The notes: generated from the sequence alone by a model not told the origin. DNA of 39,462 bases from Bradyrhizobium sp. 139 (GCF_023074175.1 NZ_JADPKS010000061.1:1-39462), one strand, 5' to 3'. Positions 17,339-25,306 are shown, numbered from the stretch's first letter. Translations and numbers: made by a program.

Positions 17339-18325
17339 ATGGCCACTCCCGCCGCTCTCGAACTGGTCGCCGTCAGCAAGCGCTACGACACGACACTGGC
17401 CGTCGATAACGTCAACCTGAAGATCCCGGCCGGCACCTATTGCTGCCTGCTCGGCCCCTCCGGCTGCGGCAAGACCTCGACCTTGCGCATGATCGCGGGC
17501 CATGAGGCGGTCAGCGAGGGCGACATCATCCTCGGCCCGCAGAACGTCACCGATCTCGAACCGGCCAAGCGCGGCACGGCGATGATGTTCCAGTCCTACG
17601 CGCTGTTTCCGCACCTGACGGTGCTCGACAACGTCGCATTTGCCCTCAAAATGCGCGGCGTTGACCGGACGACGCGGCACAAGCGCGCCGGCGAATTGCT
17701 CGAACTGGTGGCGATGACGCCCTATGCGGGCAGGCTTCCGGCGCAGCTCTCCGGCGGCCAGCAGCAACGCGTCGCACTGGCCCGCGCGCTGATCACCGAG
17801 CCGCAGATCCTGCTGCTCGACGAGCCGCTCTCCGCGCTCGATCCGTTCTTGCGGGTCAGGATGCGCGGCGAGCTGAAGCGGCTGCAGCGCGAGCTCGGCA
17901 TCAGTTTCATCCAGGTCACCCACGGCCAGGAAGAGGCAATGGCGCTTGCCGACCACATCGTGGTGATGAACCAGGGCAAGATCGAGCAGCAGGGCTCGGC
18001 CCGCGACATCTTCCATCACCCCAGCACCGAATTCGTGGCGCGCTTCATCGGCGGCCACAACGTCCTCGCCGACGCCGGCAAACTCATCGCCGTGCGCGCC
18101 GATCAGCTCGGCATCACGCCGTTCGTTGAGGGTGCGTTCGGCGCACCGGCGCTGCTGACCCAGACCGAGTACCAGGGCTCCTATGTCGCCGTCTCGCTTA
18201 CGCTCGACGACGGCACTGCCTTGTTCGCCCACGTTCCCGAGACCGTGTTCGACGCCCGCCCCTTGCGTCCGGGCGATCGCGTGCTGGTCACCTGGGATCC
18301 CGCCAAGGCGCAACGCCTGCAATAG
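17339..18325 (+). CDS. ABC importer ATP-binding protein (PotA-like)
   Basis: A 328-aa ATPase. Walker A is GPSGCGKT, the Q-loop FQSYALFPHLT, the signature LSGGQQQRVALARAL, Walker B ILLLDEP, the D-loop SALD and the switch histidine THGQEEA. A C-terminal TOBE-like regulatory domain follows from about residue 240 to the end. This is the spermidine/putrescine/iron type that drives uptake with two permeases. The ATG at 17339 is chosen because homology starts right after it; upstream codons read as unrelated Arg-rich sequence and the ribosome site is weak. It is first in a five-gene operon: ATPase, binding protein, two permeases, racemase. Confidence 0.92.
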   Translation: MATPAALELVAVSKRYDTTLAVDNVNLKIPAGTYCCLLGPSGCGKTSTLRMIAGHEAVSEGDIILGPQNVTDLEPAKRGTAMMFQSYALFPHLTVLDNVAFALKMRGVDRTTRHKRAGELLELVAMTPYAGRLPAQLSGGQQQRVALARALITEPQILLLDEPLSALDPFLRVRMRGELKRLQRELGISFIQVTHGQEEAMALADHIVVMNQGKIEQQGSARDIFHHPSTEFVARFIGGHNVLADAGKLIAVRADQLGITPFVEGAFGAPALLTQTEYQGSYVAVSLTLDDGTALFAHVPETVFDARPLRPGDRVLVTWDPAKAQRLQ

Positions 18326-18365
18326 CGGCCATCGATCAAAAATGCGCAACAGAGGAGTGACTGGT

Positions 18366-19655
18366 ATGACCGAGACGACCAAAAAGACCGGCGTCAGCCG
18401 CCGCACGCTATTGAAGAGCACCGCTGGTCTCGCCGGCCTTGCCGCCGGCTCCGGCGCAATCACCGGCTTCCCCTACGTGATGTCGGCCGAGCCGAAGGTG
18501 CTGCGCTATCTCGGCACCGCCGTGAACGAGGGCGACGACATCTCCAAGCAGTGCCTGAAGGACACCGGCATCAAGATCGAATACATCACCGCGACCACCG
18601 ACGACGTCACCAAGCGCGTGATGACCCAGCCGAACTCCTTCGACGTGCTGGACACCGAATATTTTTCGCTGAAGAAGCTGGTTCCGTCCGGCAACATCCT
18701 TGCCCTCGACGCCAGGAAGATCAAGGAATTCGACAACATCACGCCGGTCTTCACCAAGGGCCAGACGCCCGGCGGCAAGAAGATCGGCGGCCAGGGCACC
18801 GCGCCCTGGAAGGTGCTGTATCTCGAAGGCAAGGACTCCAAGAAGTTCGCGACGTCGGCGACCGAATTCGTCACGCTGATCCCGACCGTCTACAATGCCG
18901 ACACGCTCGGCATCCGTCCCGACCTGATCAAGCGCCCGATCGGCTCGTGGTCCGAGCTGCTCAATCCCGAATTCAAGGGCAAGGCCTCGATCCTCAACAT
19001 CCCCTCGATCGGCATCATGGATGCCGCGATGGTCGTGGAAGCCTCCGGCAAGTACAAATATGCCGACAAGGGCAACATGACCAAGGAAGAGATCGATCTC
19101 ACCATGAAGGTGATGACCGAGGCCAAGAAGGCCGGCCAGTTTCGCGCCTTCTGGAAGGATTTCAACGAGAGCGTCAACCTGATGGCCTCGGGCGAAACGG
19201 TGATCCAGTCGATGTGGTCGCCCGCGGTGACGAAAGTGCGCTCAATGGGAATTGCCTGCACCTTCCAGCCGCTCAAGGAAGGCTATCGCTCCTGGGCCTC
19301 GGGCTTCTGCGTCTCCAAGGGTGTGTCGGGTGCCAAGCTCGAATGGGCTTATGAGTTCGTCAACTGGTTCCTGTCCGGCTATGCCGGTGCCTATCTCAAC
19401 CGCCAGGGCTACTACTCCGCTGTGCTCTCCACCGCGAAGGCGCACATGGAGCCCTACGAGTGGGCCTACTGGATGGAAGGCAAGGCGGCCGAGAAGGACA
19501 TCAAGGCGCCCGACGGCTCGCTGCTGGAAAAGGCCGGCGCGGTGCGTGACGGCGGCTCCTACGAGGACCGCATGGGCGGCGTCGCCTGCTGGAACGCGGT
19601 GATGGACGAGAACGACTACATGGTCCGCAAATGGAACGAGTTCATCGCGGCTTGA
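18366..19655 (+). CDS. ABC importer substrate-binding protein (PotD-like), Tat-exported
   Basis: A 429-aa periplasmic binding protein. The N-terminus carries a twin-arginine motif, SRRTLLK (residues 11-17), and a hydrophobic AGLAGLAAGSGA stretch, so it is exported folded. The mature part has the two-lobed binding fold of the polyamine/iron group (PKVLRYLGTAVNEGDD, FDVLDTEYFSLKKL, GSWSELLNPEFKGKASI). The ligand cannot be read from the sequence. The linked racemase suggests an amino-acid-like or hydantoin-like compound. AGAGGAG sits 8-9 bases before the ATG. It follows the ATPase by 40 bp and ends just before the first permease. Confidence 0.9.
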   Translation: MTETTKKTGVSRRTLLKSTAGLAGLAAGSGAITGFPYVMSAEPKVLRYLGTAVNEGDDISKQCLKDTGIKIEYITATTDDVTKRVMTQPNSFDVLDTEYFSLKKLVPSGNILALDARKIKEFDNITPVFTKGQTPGGKKIGGQGTAPWKVLYLEGKDSKKFATSATEFVTLIPTVYNADTLGIRPDLIKRPIGSWSELLNPEFKGKASILNIPSIGIMDAAMVVEASGKYKYADKGNMTKEEIDLTMKVMTEAKKAGQFRAFWKDFNESVNLMASGETVIQSMWSPAVTKVRSMGIACTFQPLKEGYRSWASGFCVSKGVSGAKLEWAYEFVNWFLSGYAGAYLNRQGYYSAVLSTAKAHMEPYEWAYWMEGKAAEKDIKAPDGSLLEKAGAVRDGGSYEDRMGGVACWNAVMDENDYMVRKWNEFIAA

Positions 19656-19659
19656 TTTG

Positions 19660-20619
19660 ATGGACACGTCAGAGGACATCCTGCAACAGGCATCCCCGGG
19701 CTTGATCCCGGGGTCGGACGCGGCGCGCGCCGCGAAAGTGACGCGCCTGTCGCCCTCCTTCATCTCCTGGCTTCAGGCCGGGCCGATGATGCTGGTGTTT
19801 CTCGCCTTCTTCCTGATCCCGCTGGTGTTCGTCGTCATCGTCTCCTTCTGGGACTACAACGAATATCAGTTGCTGCCGGCCTTCTCCGGCCGCGGTTACA
19901 CCGACACGTTCGAAGGCTGCATCGCGCAGCTCCCCGACCTCTGCACGATCGGCAAGACCTACCTGATGACGCTGAAGCTGTGCTTCCTGGTCTGGGCCAT
20001 CACGCTGTTCCTAGGCTTCTGGGTCGCCTACTTCCTCGCCTTCCACGTCAAGTCCAAGACCTGGCAGATGGGACTGTCGCTGCTCTGCACGATCCCGTTC
20101 TGGACCTCCAACGTGATCCGCATGATCGCCTGGATCCCGCTGCTCGGGCGCAATGGCCTCGTCAATTCCGGCCTCGTCAAGACCGGCCTGATCAACCAGC
20201 CGTTGGAATGGCTGCTGTTCTCCGAATTCTCCGTGGTGCTGGCGCTGGTGCACCTCTTCACCTTCTTCATGGTGGTGCCGATCTTCAATTCGATGGTGCG
20301 CATCGACAAGTCGCTGATCGAGGCGGCCTATGACGCCGGCGCCACCGGTTTCCAGACGCTGGTCAATGTTATCATTCCGCTCGCCAAGCCGGGCATCGTG
20401 ATCGGCTCGATCTTCGTCATCACCATCGTGATGGGCGATTTCATCACCATCGGCGTGATGGGCGGCCAGCAGATCGCCGCCGCCGGCAAGATCATCGAGA
20501 CGCGGGTGAACGCGCTGCAATTCCCCGCGGCAGCCGCGAACGCCGTGATCCTGCTCGCGATCACCTTCCTGATCATCACCATGATGTCGCGCATCGTCGA
20601 CATCAGGAAGGAGTTGTAA
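19660..20619 (+). CDS. ABC importer permease 1 (PotB-like)
   Basis: A 319-aa inner-membrane permease with about six helices. The cytoplasmic EAA loop EAAYDAGATGFQTLVNVIIPLAKPG contacts the ATPase. The ATG at 19660 is the second codon of a TTG-ATG pair directly after the binding-protein stop. The first 38 or so residues are unusual: ASPGLIPGSDAARAAK is encoded by a perfect palindrome that looks like an intergenic repeat inserted into the coding sequence. Family similarity starts only after it, at SFISWLQAGPMM. It forms the membrane channel together with the next gene. Confidence 0.92.
   Translation: MDTSEDILQQASPGLIPGSDAARAAKVTRLSPSFISWLQAGPMMLVFLAFFLIPLVFVVIVSFWDYNEYQLLPAFSGRGYTDTFEGCIAQLPDLCTIGKTYLMTLKLCFLVWAITLFLGFWVAYFLAFHVKSKTWQMGLSLLCTIPFWTSNVIRMIAWIPLLGRNGLVNSGLVKTGLINQPLEWLLFSEFSVVLALVHLFTFFMVVPIFNSMVRIDKSLIEAAYDAGATGFQTLVNVIIPLAKPGIVIGSIFVITIVMGDFITIGVMGGQQIAAAGKIIETRVNALQFPAAAANAVILLAITFLIITMMSRIVDIRKEL
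19694..19713. repeat. Palindrome inside permease N-terminus
   Basis: CCCCGGG-CTTGAT-CCCGGGG is a perfect 7-bp inverted repeat that encodes part of SPGLIPG. It resembles GC-rich palindromic repeats otherwise found between genes. In the operon mRNA it would form a hairpin near the ribosome entry region of the first permease. Confidence 0.6.
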
Positions 20620-20622
20620 GCG

Positions 20623-21501
20623 ATGACGGAGGGACGTCCGCGCAGCTTCTATGCTCTGGCGATCTTCTTCGCGGCCTATGTGCTGTTTCTCTACGGTCCG
20701 ATGATCGCGATCTACGTGTTGTCGTTTCAGGGGCCGCAGGGCGGCCTCACCTTCCCGATGAATGGCGTCTCGACCTTCTGGCTCCAAAAGTTATTCCAGG
20801 GCACCGGCATCGTCGATCTCGGCGCGGCCTTCCGCCGCTCGCTGCTGCTCGGCCTCATCGTGATGGCCGTGACCGTCGTGCTGTCGGTCGCCGCCGGCAT
20901 GGCCTTCCGCCGAAAATTCAAGGCGCAAAGCATTCTATTCTACTCGGCGATCGCGAGCCTCATCGTTCCCTCGATCATCACCTCGCTCGGCATCTCGCTT
21001 GAATTCCGCATCATCGACGATTTGATCAAGGCGCATTGGAACGAGAATTTTGAGACCTCGATGGGCCTGCTCACCTCCGGCCTCGGCGCGCATCTGACCT
21101 GGACGCTGCCATTCGGCCTCCTGATCATGTTCGCGATCTTCAACCGCTTTGATCCCAGGCTCGAGGAAGCCGCGCGCGATCTCGGTGCGACGCCCTGGCA
21201 GGCCTTTCGTCATGTCGTGCTGCCGATCATTCTGCCGTCGGTCATCGGCATCGGCCTGTTCGGCTTCACGCTGTCCTGGGACGAACTCGCCCGCTCCAGC
21301 CAGGCAATCGGATCGGTGAACACCCTGCCGCTTGATCTGCAAGGTCTCACAACGACCGTGACGAACCCTGACATCTATGCGCTCGGTACCGTGATTTCGG
21401 CGGTGTCGTTCGCCGTGATCACCCTTGCGCTCGGCACCATCCACATGCTCAACAAGCGGCAGGCGGCCAAGGGCTCGGACGCCGGCAAGGGGCTTGTCTG
21501 A
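20623..21501 (+). CDS. ABC importer permease 2 (PotC-like)
   Basis: A 292-aa permease with six membrane segments and the EAA loop EEAARDLGATPWQAFRHVVLPIILPS. With permease 1 it forms the heterodimeric channel. AGGAAGGAG lies upstream of the ATG, three bases after the previous stop. A racemase gene starts five bases after its stop, so the whole cluster is one transcript. Confidence 0.92.
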   Translation: MTEGRPRSFYALAIFFAAYVLFLYGPMIAIYVLSFQGPQGGLTFPMNGVSTFWLQKLFQGTGIVDLGAAFRRSLLLGLIVMAVTVVLSVAAGMAFRRKFKAQSILFYSAIASLIVPSIITSLGISLEFRIIDDLIKAHWNENFETSMGLLTSGLGAHLTWTLPFGLLIMFAIFNRFDPRLEEAARDLGATPWQAFRHVVLPIILPSVIGIGLFGFTLSWDELARSSQAIGSVNTLPLDLQGLTTTVTNPDIYALGTVISAVSFAVITLALGTIHMLNKRQAAKGSDAGKGLV

Positions 21502-21505
21502 TCTG

Positions 21506-22243
21506 ATGCGACTTCACGTCGTCAATCCCAACACCACGGCGTCAATGACGGCGAAGATCGCCGCCGCGGCGCGCGCGACCGCCCTGCCCGATACAGTGAT
21601 CGACGCGCGCCAGCCCACGATGGGCCCGGGCTCGATCGAGGGTTTTTACGACGAGGCCTTTGCGGTGCCCGGCATGCTTGGCTGCATCCGGGAGGCTGAT
21701 CGCGACGGCGCGGACGCCCATGTCATCGCCTGCTTCGACGACACCGGCCTCGACGCCGCGCGTGCTGCTGCCAAAGCGCCGGTGATCGGCATCGGGGAAG
21801 CCGGCTTCCACATGGCGAGCCTGATCGCGGCGCGCTTTGCCGTGGTGACGGCGCTCGGTGTCTCCATCGTGCCGATCGAACATAACTTGCGGAAATACGG
21901 CCTCGCCGAGCGCTGCGCCCGCGTCCGCGCCGCCGACGTCCCGGTGCTCGCGCTCGAGGAGCGCAACGCCGTGGCGCTCAGCAAAATCTCCGCGGAAATC
22001 ACGGCCGCGATCGGTAACGACCGGGCGGAAGCCATCGTGCTCGGCTGCGCCGGCATGGCCGACCTCGCCGCCGAGCTCGCCGCCACACACGGCCTGCCCG
22101 TGATCGACGGCGTCGCCGCGGCGGTGACGCTGGCCGAATCACTGGTGCGGCTGGGGCTGAAGACGTCTCGGCTTGGGCCCTATGCGGCGCCGCGCTCGAA
22201 GACCTATTCCGGGCCGTTTTCGGCTTTCCAACCGGAAGCTTGA
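21506..22243 (+). CDS. Aspartate/glutamate (hydantoin-type) racemase family protein
   Basis: A 245-aa member of the Asp/Glu/hydantoin racemase superfamily. The two catalytic cysteines of cofactor-independent racemases are visible as ACFDDTGLDAAR (first half) and LGCAGMADLA (second half). MRLHVVNPNTT is the typical beginning of the hydantoin racemase branch. These enzymes invert the alpha carbon of an amino acid or hydantoin. As the last gene of an ABC import operon, it probably converts the imported compound to the usable isomer. The compound is unknown. The start ATG is four bases after the permease stop. Confidence 0.88.
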   Translation: MRLHVVNPNTTASMTAKIAAAARATALPDTVIDARQPTMGPGSIEGFYDEAFAVPGMLGCIREADRDGADAHVIACFDDTGLDAARAAAKAPVIGIGEAGFHMASLIAARFAVVTALGVSIVPIEHNLRKYGLAERCARVRAADVPVLALEERNAVALSKISAEITAAIGNDRAEAIVLGCAGMADLAAELAATHGLPVIDGVAAAVTLAESLVRLGLKTSRLGPYAAPRSKTYSGPFSAFQPEA

Positions 22244-22270
22244 TCGAGCAACCACTTCGGGCAGGCGGCC

Positions 22271-22308
22271 GTCATCGACAGTCATCTCAAGCGAAGACTG
22301 CCGATGAC
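22271..22308. terminator. Hairpin between convergent racemase and catalase genes
   Basis: GTCATCGACAGTC (22271-22283) and GACTGCCGATGAC (22296-22308) pair over 13 bp with one mismatch. There is no T run, so it may protect mRNA 3' ends or end transcription weakly in both directions. Confidence 0.4.
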
Positions 22309-22319
22309 CAACATCGACC

Positions 22320-23591
22320 CTATTCGGTTTGCTCGACCGCAGCTGGCATTTTGGCGACCGACATCAAGGAGCGAGCGACCTGGTTGAGCAACTGATCGGC
22401 ATTTTCCTCTTCCGCCAGCGACTTCGACAGCAGGCTGACGATGGCGCTATGACGTAGCTGTTGAGCGAGGTTGCGCGCGGTGCTGTAGCCGGCAATCTCG
22501 TAATGTTCGACCCTCTGCGCCGCGCCGATCAATGCGAGGTCAGCGGCAGCGTCTTCCTTGTCCTCGCCTTCGGCCATGATTTCCTGGCCTTCCTCGACCA
22601 GACCCATCATCCCCTTGCACGGCTTGGCCCGGGCGGATTTTCCGAGCAGCTCGAAGCATTCATTGATGCGCTCGATCTGGGTCTCGGTTTCGCCAAGGTG
22701 CTGTTCGAACAGCTCGCGCAATTGGTCAAAGCGGGCCGCTTGCGCCATTTTCGGAAGCGCCTTGGTCAATTGTTTCTCGGCGTGCAGGATGTCACGAAGC
22801 TCGTCGAGCAGCAGATCGCCGAGGCCTGCCTCGTCGGCCGGTGGCGAGCTTTCGGTCACGATGGCCATTGCAGGACCGGGTTCTCCGGCCTGAATAGCGG
22901 GCGATTCCGTGAAGACCCAATCGCCGCCCTCGTTCCAGGGCCCGCGGGTGTCGATCTCGCCGTGATCGCCGGCACCGGTGGAGTCGTTGAAGAACTGATC
23001 GACGAGACCAGGCGTCGGCGCGACACGGCCGATGCTGAAGGGCGGTTTCCCCATGCTCTCGAGCGCCAGCGCAAAAGCCTTCATATGGGTGATTTCGCGG
23101 GTCATCAGAAATTGCAGCGCATCCTTGGTGCCGGCGTCATCGCAGAAATTGATCAGCCGCTCGTAGACGATCTTGGCGCGCGCTTCCGCCGCGATGTTGC
23201 TGCGCAGGTCGACATCCAGCTCGCCGGTGATCTTCAGATAGTCCGCAGTCCAGGCGTTGCCCTGGGAATTGAACAGATTGACGCCGCCGCCGCCGGCGAT
23301 TGCGATCAGCGGATCGGCCTCGGCCGCCTGCCGGTCGAATTTCGAAGGCTTGAGGTGCATTCGCGCCAAGGTGCCGACGACTTCCAGATGACTGAGCTCT
23401 TCGGTGCCGATGTCCATCAGAAGGTCCTTGCGATCCGGATCTTCGCAATTGAGACCCTGAATCGAATATTGCATGGCGGCTGCCAGTTCGCCGTTGGCGC
23501 CGCCGAACTGCTCGAGCAGCATATTGCCGAACCGCGGATCCGGCTCGTCGACGCGAACGGTGAACATCAGCTTCTTGACGTGATGATACAT
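22320..23591 (-). CDS. Manganese catalase fused to a YciF/DUF892 ferritin-like domain
   Basis: A 423-aa protein. Residues 1 to about 240 are a non-haem manganese catalase that dismutates hydrogen peroxide. Likely di-manganese ligands are Glu35, Glu65, His68, Glu136 and His169, in the right order and spacing for the family. After a Pro/Ala-rich linker (about 250-275) a second four-helix domain, LLLDELRDILHAEKQL...QRVEHYEIAGYSTARNLA, matches the YciE/YciF (DUF892) stress family. The two domains are usually separate genes. The ATG at 23591 has GAGG eight bases upstream; the open frame beyond it lacks coding character. A perfect GGAAC-N16-CGTT promoter lies 35 bp upstream, placing it in the general stress response. 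Confidence 0.9.
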   Translation of the reverse strand: MYHHVKKLMFTVRVDEPDPRFGNMLLEQFGGANGELAAAMQYSIQGLNCEDPDRKDLLMDIGTEELSHLEVVGTLARMHLKPSKFDRQAAEADPLIAIAGGGGVNLFNSQGNAWTADYLKITGELDVDLRSNIAAEARAKIVYERLINFCDDAGTKDALQFLMTREITHMKAFALALESMGKPPFSIGRVAPTPGLVDQFFNDSTGAGDHGEIDTRGPWNEGGDWVFTESPAIQAGEPGPAMAIVTESSPPADEAGLGDLLLDELRDILHAEKQLTKALPKMAQAARFDQLRELFEQHLGETETQIERINECFELLGKSARAKPCKGMMGLVEEGQEIMAEGEDKEDAAADLALIGAAQRVEHYEIAGYSTARNLAQQLRHSAIVSLLSKSLAEEENADQLLNQVARSLMSVAKMPAAVEQTE

Positions 23592-23625
23592 GGAAGTGCC
23601 TCGGGCTGAAGGAAGGTGACTTCCG

Positions 23626-23650
23626 AACGAGCCCGCATTGCGCTTGTTCC
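23626..23650 (-). promoter_or_regulatory. Sigma-EcfG (general stress) promoter of Mn catalase
   Basis: On the minus strand GGAAC (23650-23646) is followed by exactly 16 bp and then CGTT (23629-23626), 35 bp before the catalase ATG. This is the consensus recognised by the EcfG sigma factor of the alphaproteobacterial general stress response (PhyR-NepR-EcfG). Confidence 0.8.
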
Positions 23651-24201
23651 TATTGCTGCGGAATTGCCGTGGCCTTGAGCTACCCAAGGCACCGACGCGC
23701 TGCTGCCGACGCGTCGCAAATTGCGGGACCCTGCAGGAACAACTGACCCGCAGCAAGCTTGGCGTGTGCGACGAAGGACCTGTCAGAAGGCGTGCGCGAG
23801 ACCGCACGCAAGCACGCAACGTACGACAGAGTCTCAAAGAAGGTCGGCCGTCAGGTCAGGCGCTCGCCATCCTGCGCGACGTGGCTCGCGAGGTCCTGCC
23901 TCCGTCGCTCCTCGTGGCCTTGATGCTCGCCTCCCTGCTGGCTCGCCGCTCGCTTGACGGCGACAGCTCGGTCCGTCGTCCCTCGATGCCGCTGCTCCTG
24001 TTGATCCGGCGTGGACGACGATTCCTGGGTGGCTAATCCCGAACAAAGAGAGCCTTCGGGCTTGGGACAATTATGCTTTTTGGCTTACGGCCTCTTTTTG
24101 GTCCCATTCCTTGCCGAAACGTAACACTTTCGGGACGCCCCGGCCGCCCTTCGGTAGCCGGTCTTCGCCACTTACCAAGTTTCAATTTGGGTTTGTCAGC
24201 G
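23651..24201. other. Long intergenic region with weak coding signals
   Basis: No gene is convincingly supported in these 551 bp. On the minus strand 24033 down to about 23855 there is a GC3-rich open frame (TQESSSTPDQQEQRHRG..., ending TGA) without a start codon, which could be a decayed gene. Another minus frame contains a 24-residue stretch MGPKRGRKPKSIIVPSPK ending at the TAG near 24035. Both are uncertain. Confidence 0.3.
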
Positions 24202-24696
24202 ATGATCGATCTCGCACAGGACACCCGGTCCAATCCCTTCCAGCGCCTTGGCGCCCAGCCCATCGCGCTGACCGCCGTTGCCCTTCTCCTGCTGATCGCC
24301 GGCGTGACCTCGATCGCGATCTGGCGCGCCTATACCGGCGCAGCTCCTGAGACCGGCCGGGTCGTGGCATCGCGGCAGCTCCAGGCCCGCACCGCCCAGG
24401 CGTCCGAGCAACTCGTCGAGAAGACCAAGGGGCTGGAGGCGACCCAGCAGGAATCGATCGACCAACTCCAGGTCGTGCAGGACCAGCTCCAGACGATGAA
24501 ACGGCTGATGGCGGCGCAGCAGGCCGACACCAAGCGCCTGTCCGAGCAGGTCACGATGCTGAACGAGTCCATCGACAGCTTGCGGCAGTCCTTCGCCAGC
24601 GCCCGGGCCACGGAGGCCGAAACACCCTCGGTTACCCACAGGAAACCGGCGCAGCGTCGCGTCCACGCCAGCACCCGCAAGCGCTCGCGCGGTTAG
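24202..24696 (+). CDS. Uncharacterised membrane-anchored coiled-coil protein
   Basis: A 164-aa protein of unknown function. A short cytoplasmic start is followed by one transmembrane helix (ALTAVALLLLIAGVTSIAIW, about residues 22-42) and then a long Gln/Glu/Lys-rich region (60-135) with heptad-like spacing, predicted coiled coil. The C-terminus is strongly basic (HRKPAQRRVHASTRKRSRG). The layout suggests a trimeric or dimeric periplasmic or cytoplasmic rod with an Arg-rich end. ATG 24202 is chosen as the first codon with coding character; its ribosome site is weak. A hairpin terminator lies about 120 bp downstream, after a CRP-like site. Confidence 0.7.
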   Translation: MIDLAQDTRSNPFQRLGAQPIALTAVALLLLIAGVTSIAIWRAYTGAAPETGRVVASRQLQARTAQASEQLVEKTKGLEATQQESIDQLQVVQDQLQTMKRLMAAQQADTKRLSEQVTMLNESIDSLRQSFASARATEAETPSVTHRKPAQRRVHASTRKRSRG

Positions 24697-24730
24697 CCGG
24701 TCACGACCTGCGAATTTATATTTTTCCACA

Positions 24731-24746
24731 TGTGAACTGGATCACA
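24731..24746. promoter_or_regulatory. CRP-like palindrome
   Basis: TGTGAACTGGATCACA is an exact TGTGA-N6-TCACA match to the CRP consensus. It also fits TGT-N10-ACA, the NifA upstream site, but no -24/-12 (GG-N10-GC) promoter follows, so CRP/FNR-family binding is more likely. It lies 35 bp after the coiled-coil gene stop, with nothing but a putative small RNA downstream. Confidence 0.55.
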
Positions 24747-24766
24747 TTCGCGCGTATGATTCCGCG

Positions 24767-24861
24767 CGATGGTCTTCGTTACCGGATGGCGTGAGCCGAT
24801 TTCAATGTCCGGGGCTGGCAAGGTCGTTGACGGTATACTGCGTCAACGGCCTTGTTTTTTT
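24767..24861 (+). ncRNA. Candidate small RNA
   Basis: Between a CRP-like site with TATGAT at 24755-24760 and a strong intrinsic terminator lies about 95 nt with no credible gene. The RNA could fold as CCGGA (24782-24786) with TCCGG (24808-24812) enclosing a GGC-GTGA-GCC hairpin, then the terminator stem. The start is inferred from the -10-like element. It could equally be the 3' untranslated tail of the upstream gene. Confidence 0.4.
24819..24861 (+). terminator. Strong intrinsic terminator
   Basis: CAAGGTCGTTGACG (24819-24832) pairs with CGTCAACGGCCTTG (24841-24854) with a single mismatched position, followed by seven T. It works only on the plus strand. Confidence 0.88.
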
Positions 24862-24905
24862 GTCAGGTCCGTTTTTTTGGCAGCTTTGGCTTGGCGTCGA
24901 GGACC

Positions 24906-25274
24906 CTATTCGCAGACATCCACGCGGCGGGTACGCCAGCCCGACGGCGTCATGATCCGCTTCCGCACGACGTAGCAGCCGCCATAACCATCGTTGTAGC
25001 CGGTACCATAATAGTAGGGATCGCCATAATAGGGATAGCCATGGCCGTAATAGCCGCCGTAGTAGCCGGCGCCGGCGAGACCCGCCCCGAGCGCGACGCC
25101 GGGCCAGAACCCGCCGCCACCCCAATGGCCGCCGTGGCCCCAGCCGCCACCGTGCCAGCCACCACCGTGAAAGCCACCACCATGTCCGAAGCCGCCCCTC
25201 GCCTGGGCCGCCTGCGGTGCCGACAGCCCGACCGCCGCGATGGCCAGCGCCGCCATGATCATCTTGCGTAACAT
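24906..25274 (-). CDS. Secreted Gly/His/Tyr-rich small protein
   Basis: A 122-aa protein with a signal peptide (MIMAALAIAAVGLSAPQAAQA, cleavage near residue 27). The mature part starts with Gly-His and Gly-Trp repeats (GGGFHGGGWHGGGWGHGG), then a hydrophobic GVALGAGLAGAG turn, a Tyr-rich stretch, and a conserved end with two Cys (GGCYVVRKRIM...VDVCE). Similar proteins are frequent in Bradyrhizobium and lack a defined role; surface or metal-binding functions are guesses. The ATG at 25274 has GCGGAGG upstream, and a stable hairpin sits directly against that ribosome site. Confidence 0.8.
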   Translation of the reverse strand: MLRKMIMAALAIAAVGLSAPQAAQARGGFGHGGGFHGGGWHGGGWGHGGHWGGGGFWPGVALGAGLAGAGYYGGYYGHGYPYYGDPYYYGTGYNDGYGGCYVVRKRIMTPSGWRTRRVDVCE

Positions 25275-25287
25275 CACTCGGTCCTCC

Positions 25288-25306
25288 GCGTGGAGACGCT
25301 CCACGC
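25288..25306 (-). promoter_or_regulatory. Hairpin abutting the ribosome site of the Gly-rich gene
   Basis: GCGTGGAG and CTCCACGC form a perfect 8-bp stem with a 3-nt loop. On the mRNA the 3' arm ends at the GCGGAGG ribosome site, so the hairpin could influence translation initiation. Confidence 0.4.

Noticed and set aside
23834..24070. Minus-strand frame of 78 codons upstream of the coiled-coil gene
   Set aside because: Low GC3 and no family. An overlapping frame has better codon use but no start codon.
24033..24263. Minus-strand frame ending MGPKRGRKPKSIIVPSPK, with an AT-hook-like RGRKP
   Set aside because: Most of the frame overlaps the start of the coiled-coil gene in antisense, and the inner ATG has AAGGA directly against it with no spacing.
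24731..24746. NifA upstream activator (TGT-N10-ACA) reading of the CRP-like site
   Set aside because: No -24/-12 promoter with GG-N10-GC is found downstream, and no nitrogen-fixation gene is near.
24769..24975. 68-codon frame after the CRP-like site
   Set aside because: It runs through the strong terminator and into the convergent gene, so it is unlikely to be translated.
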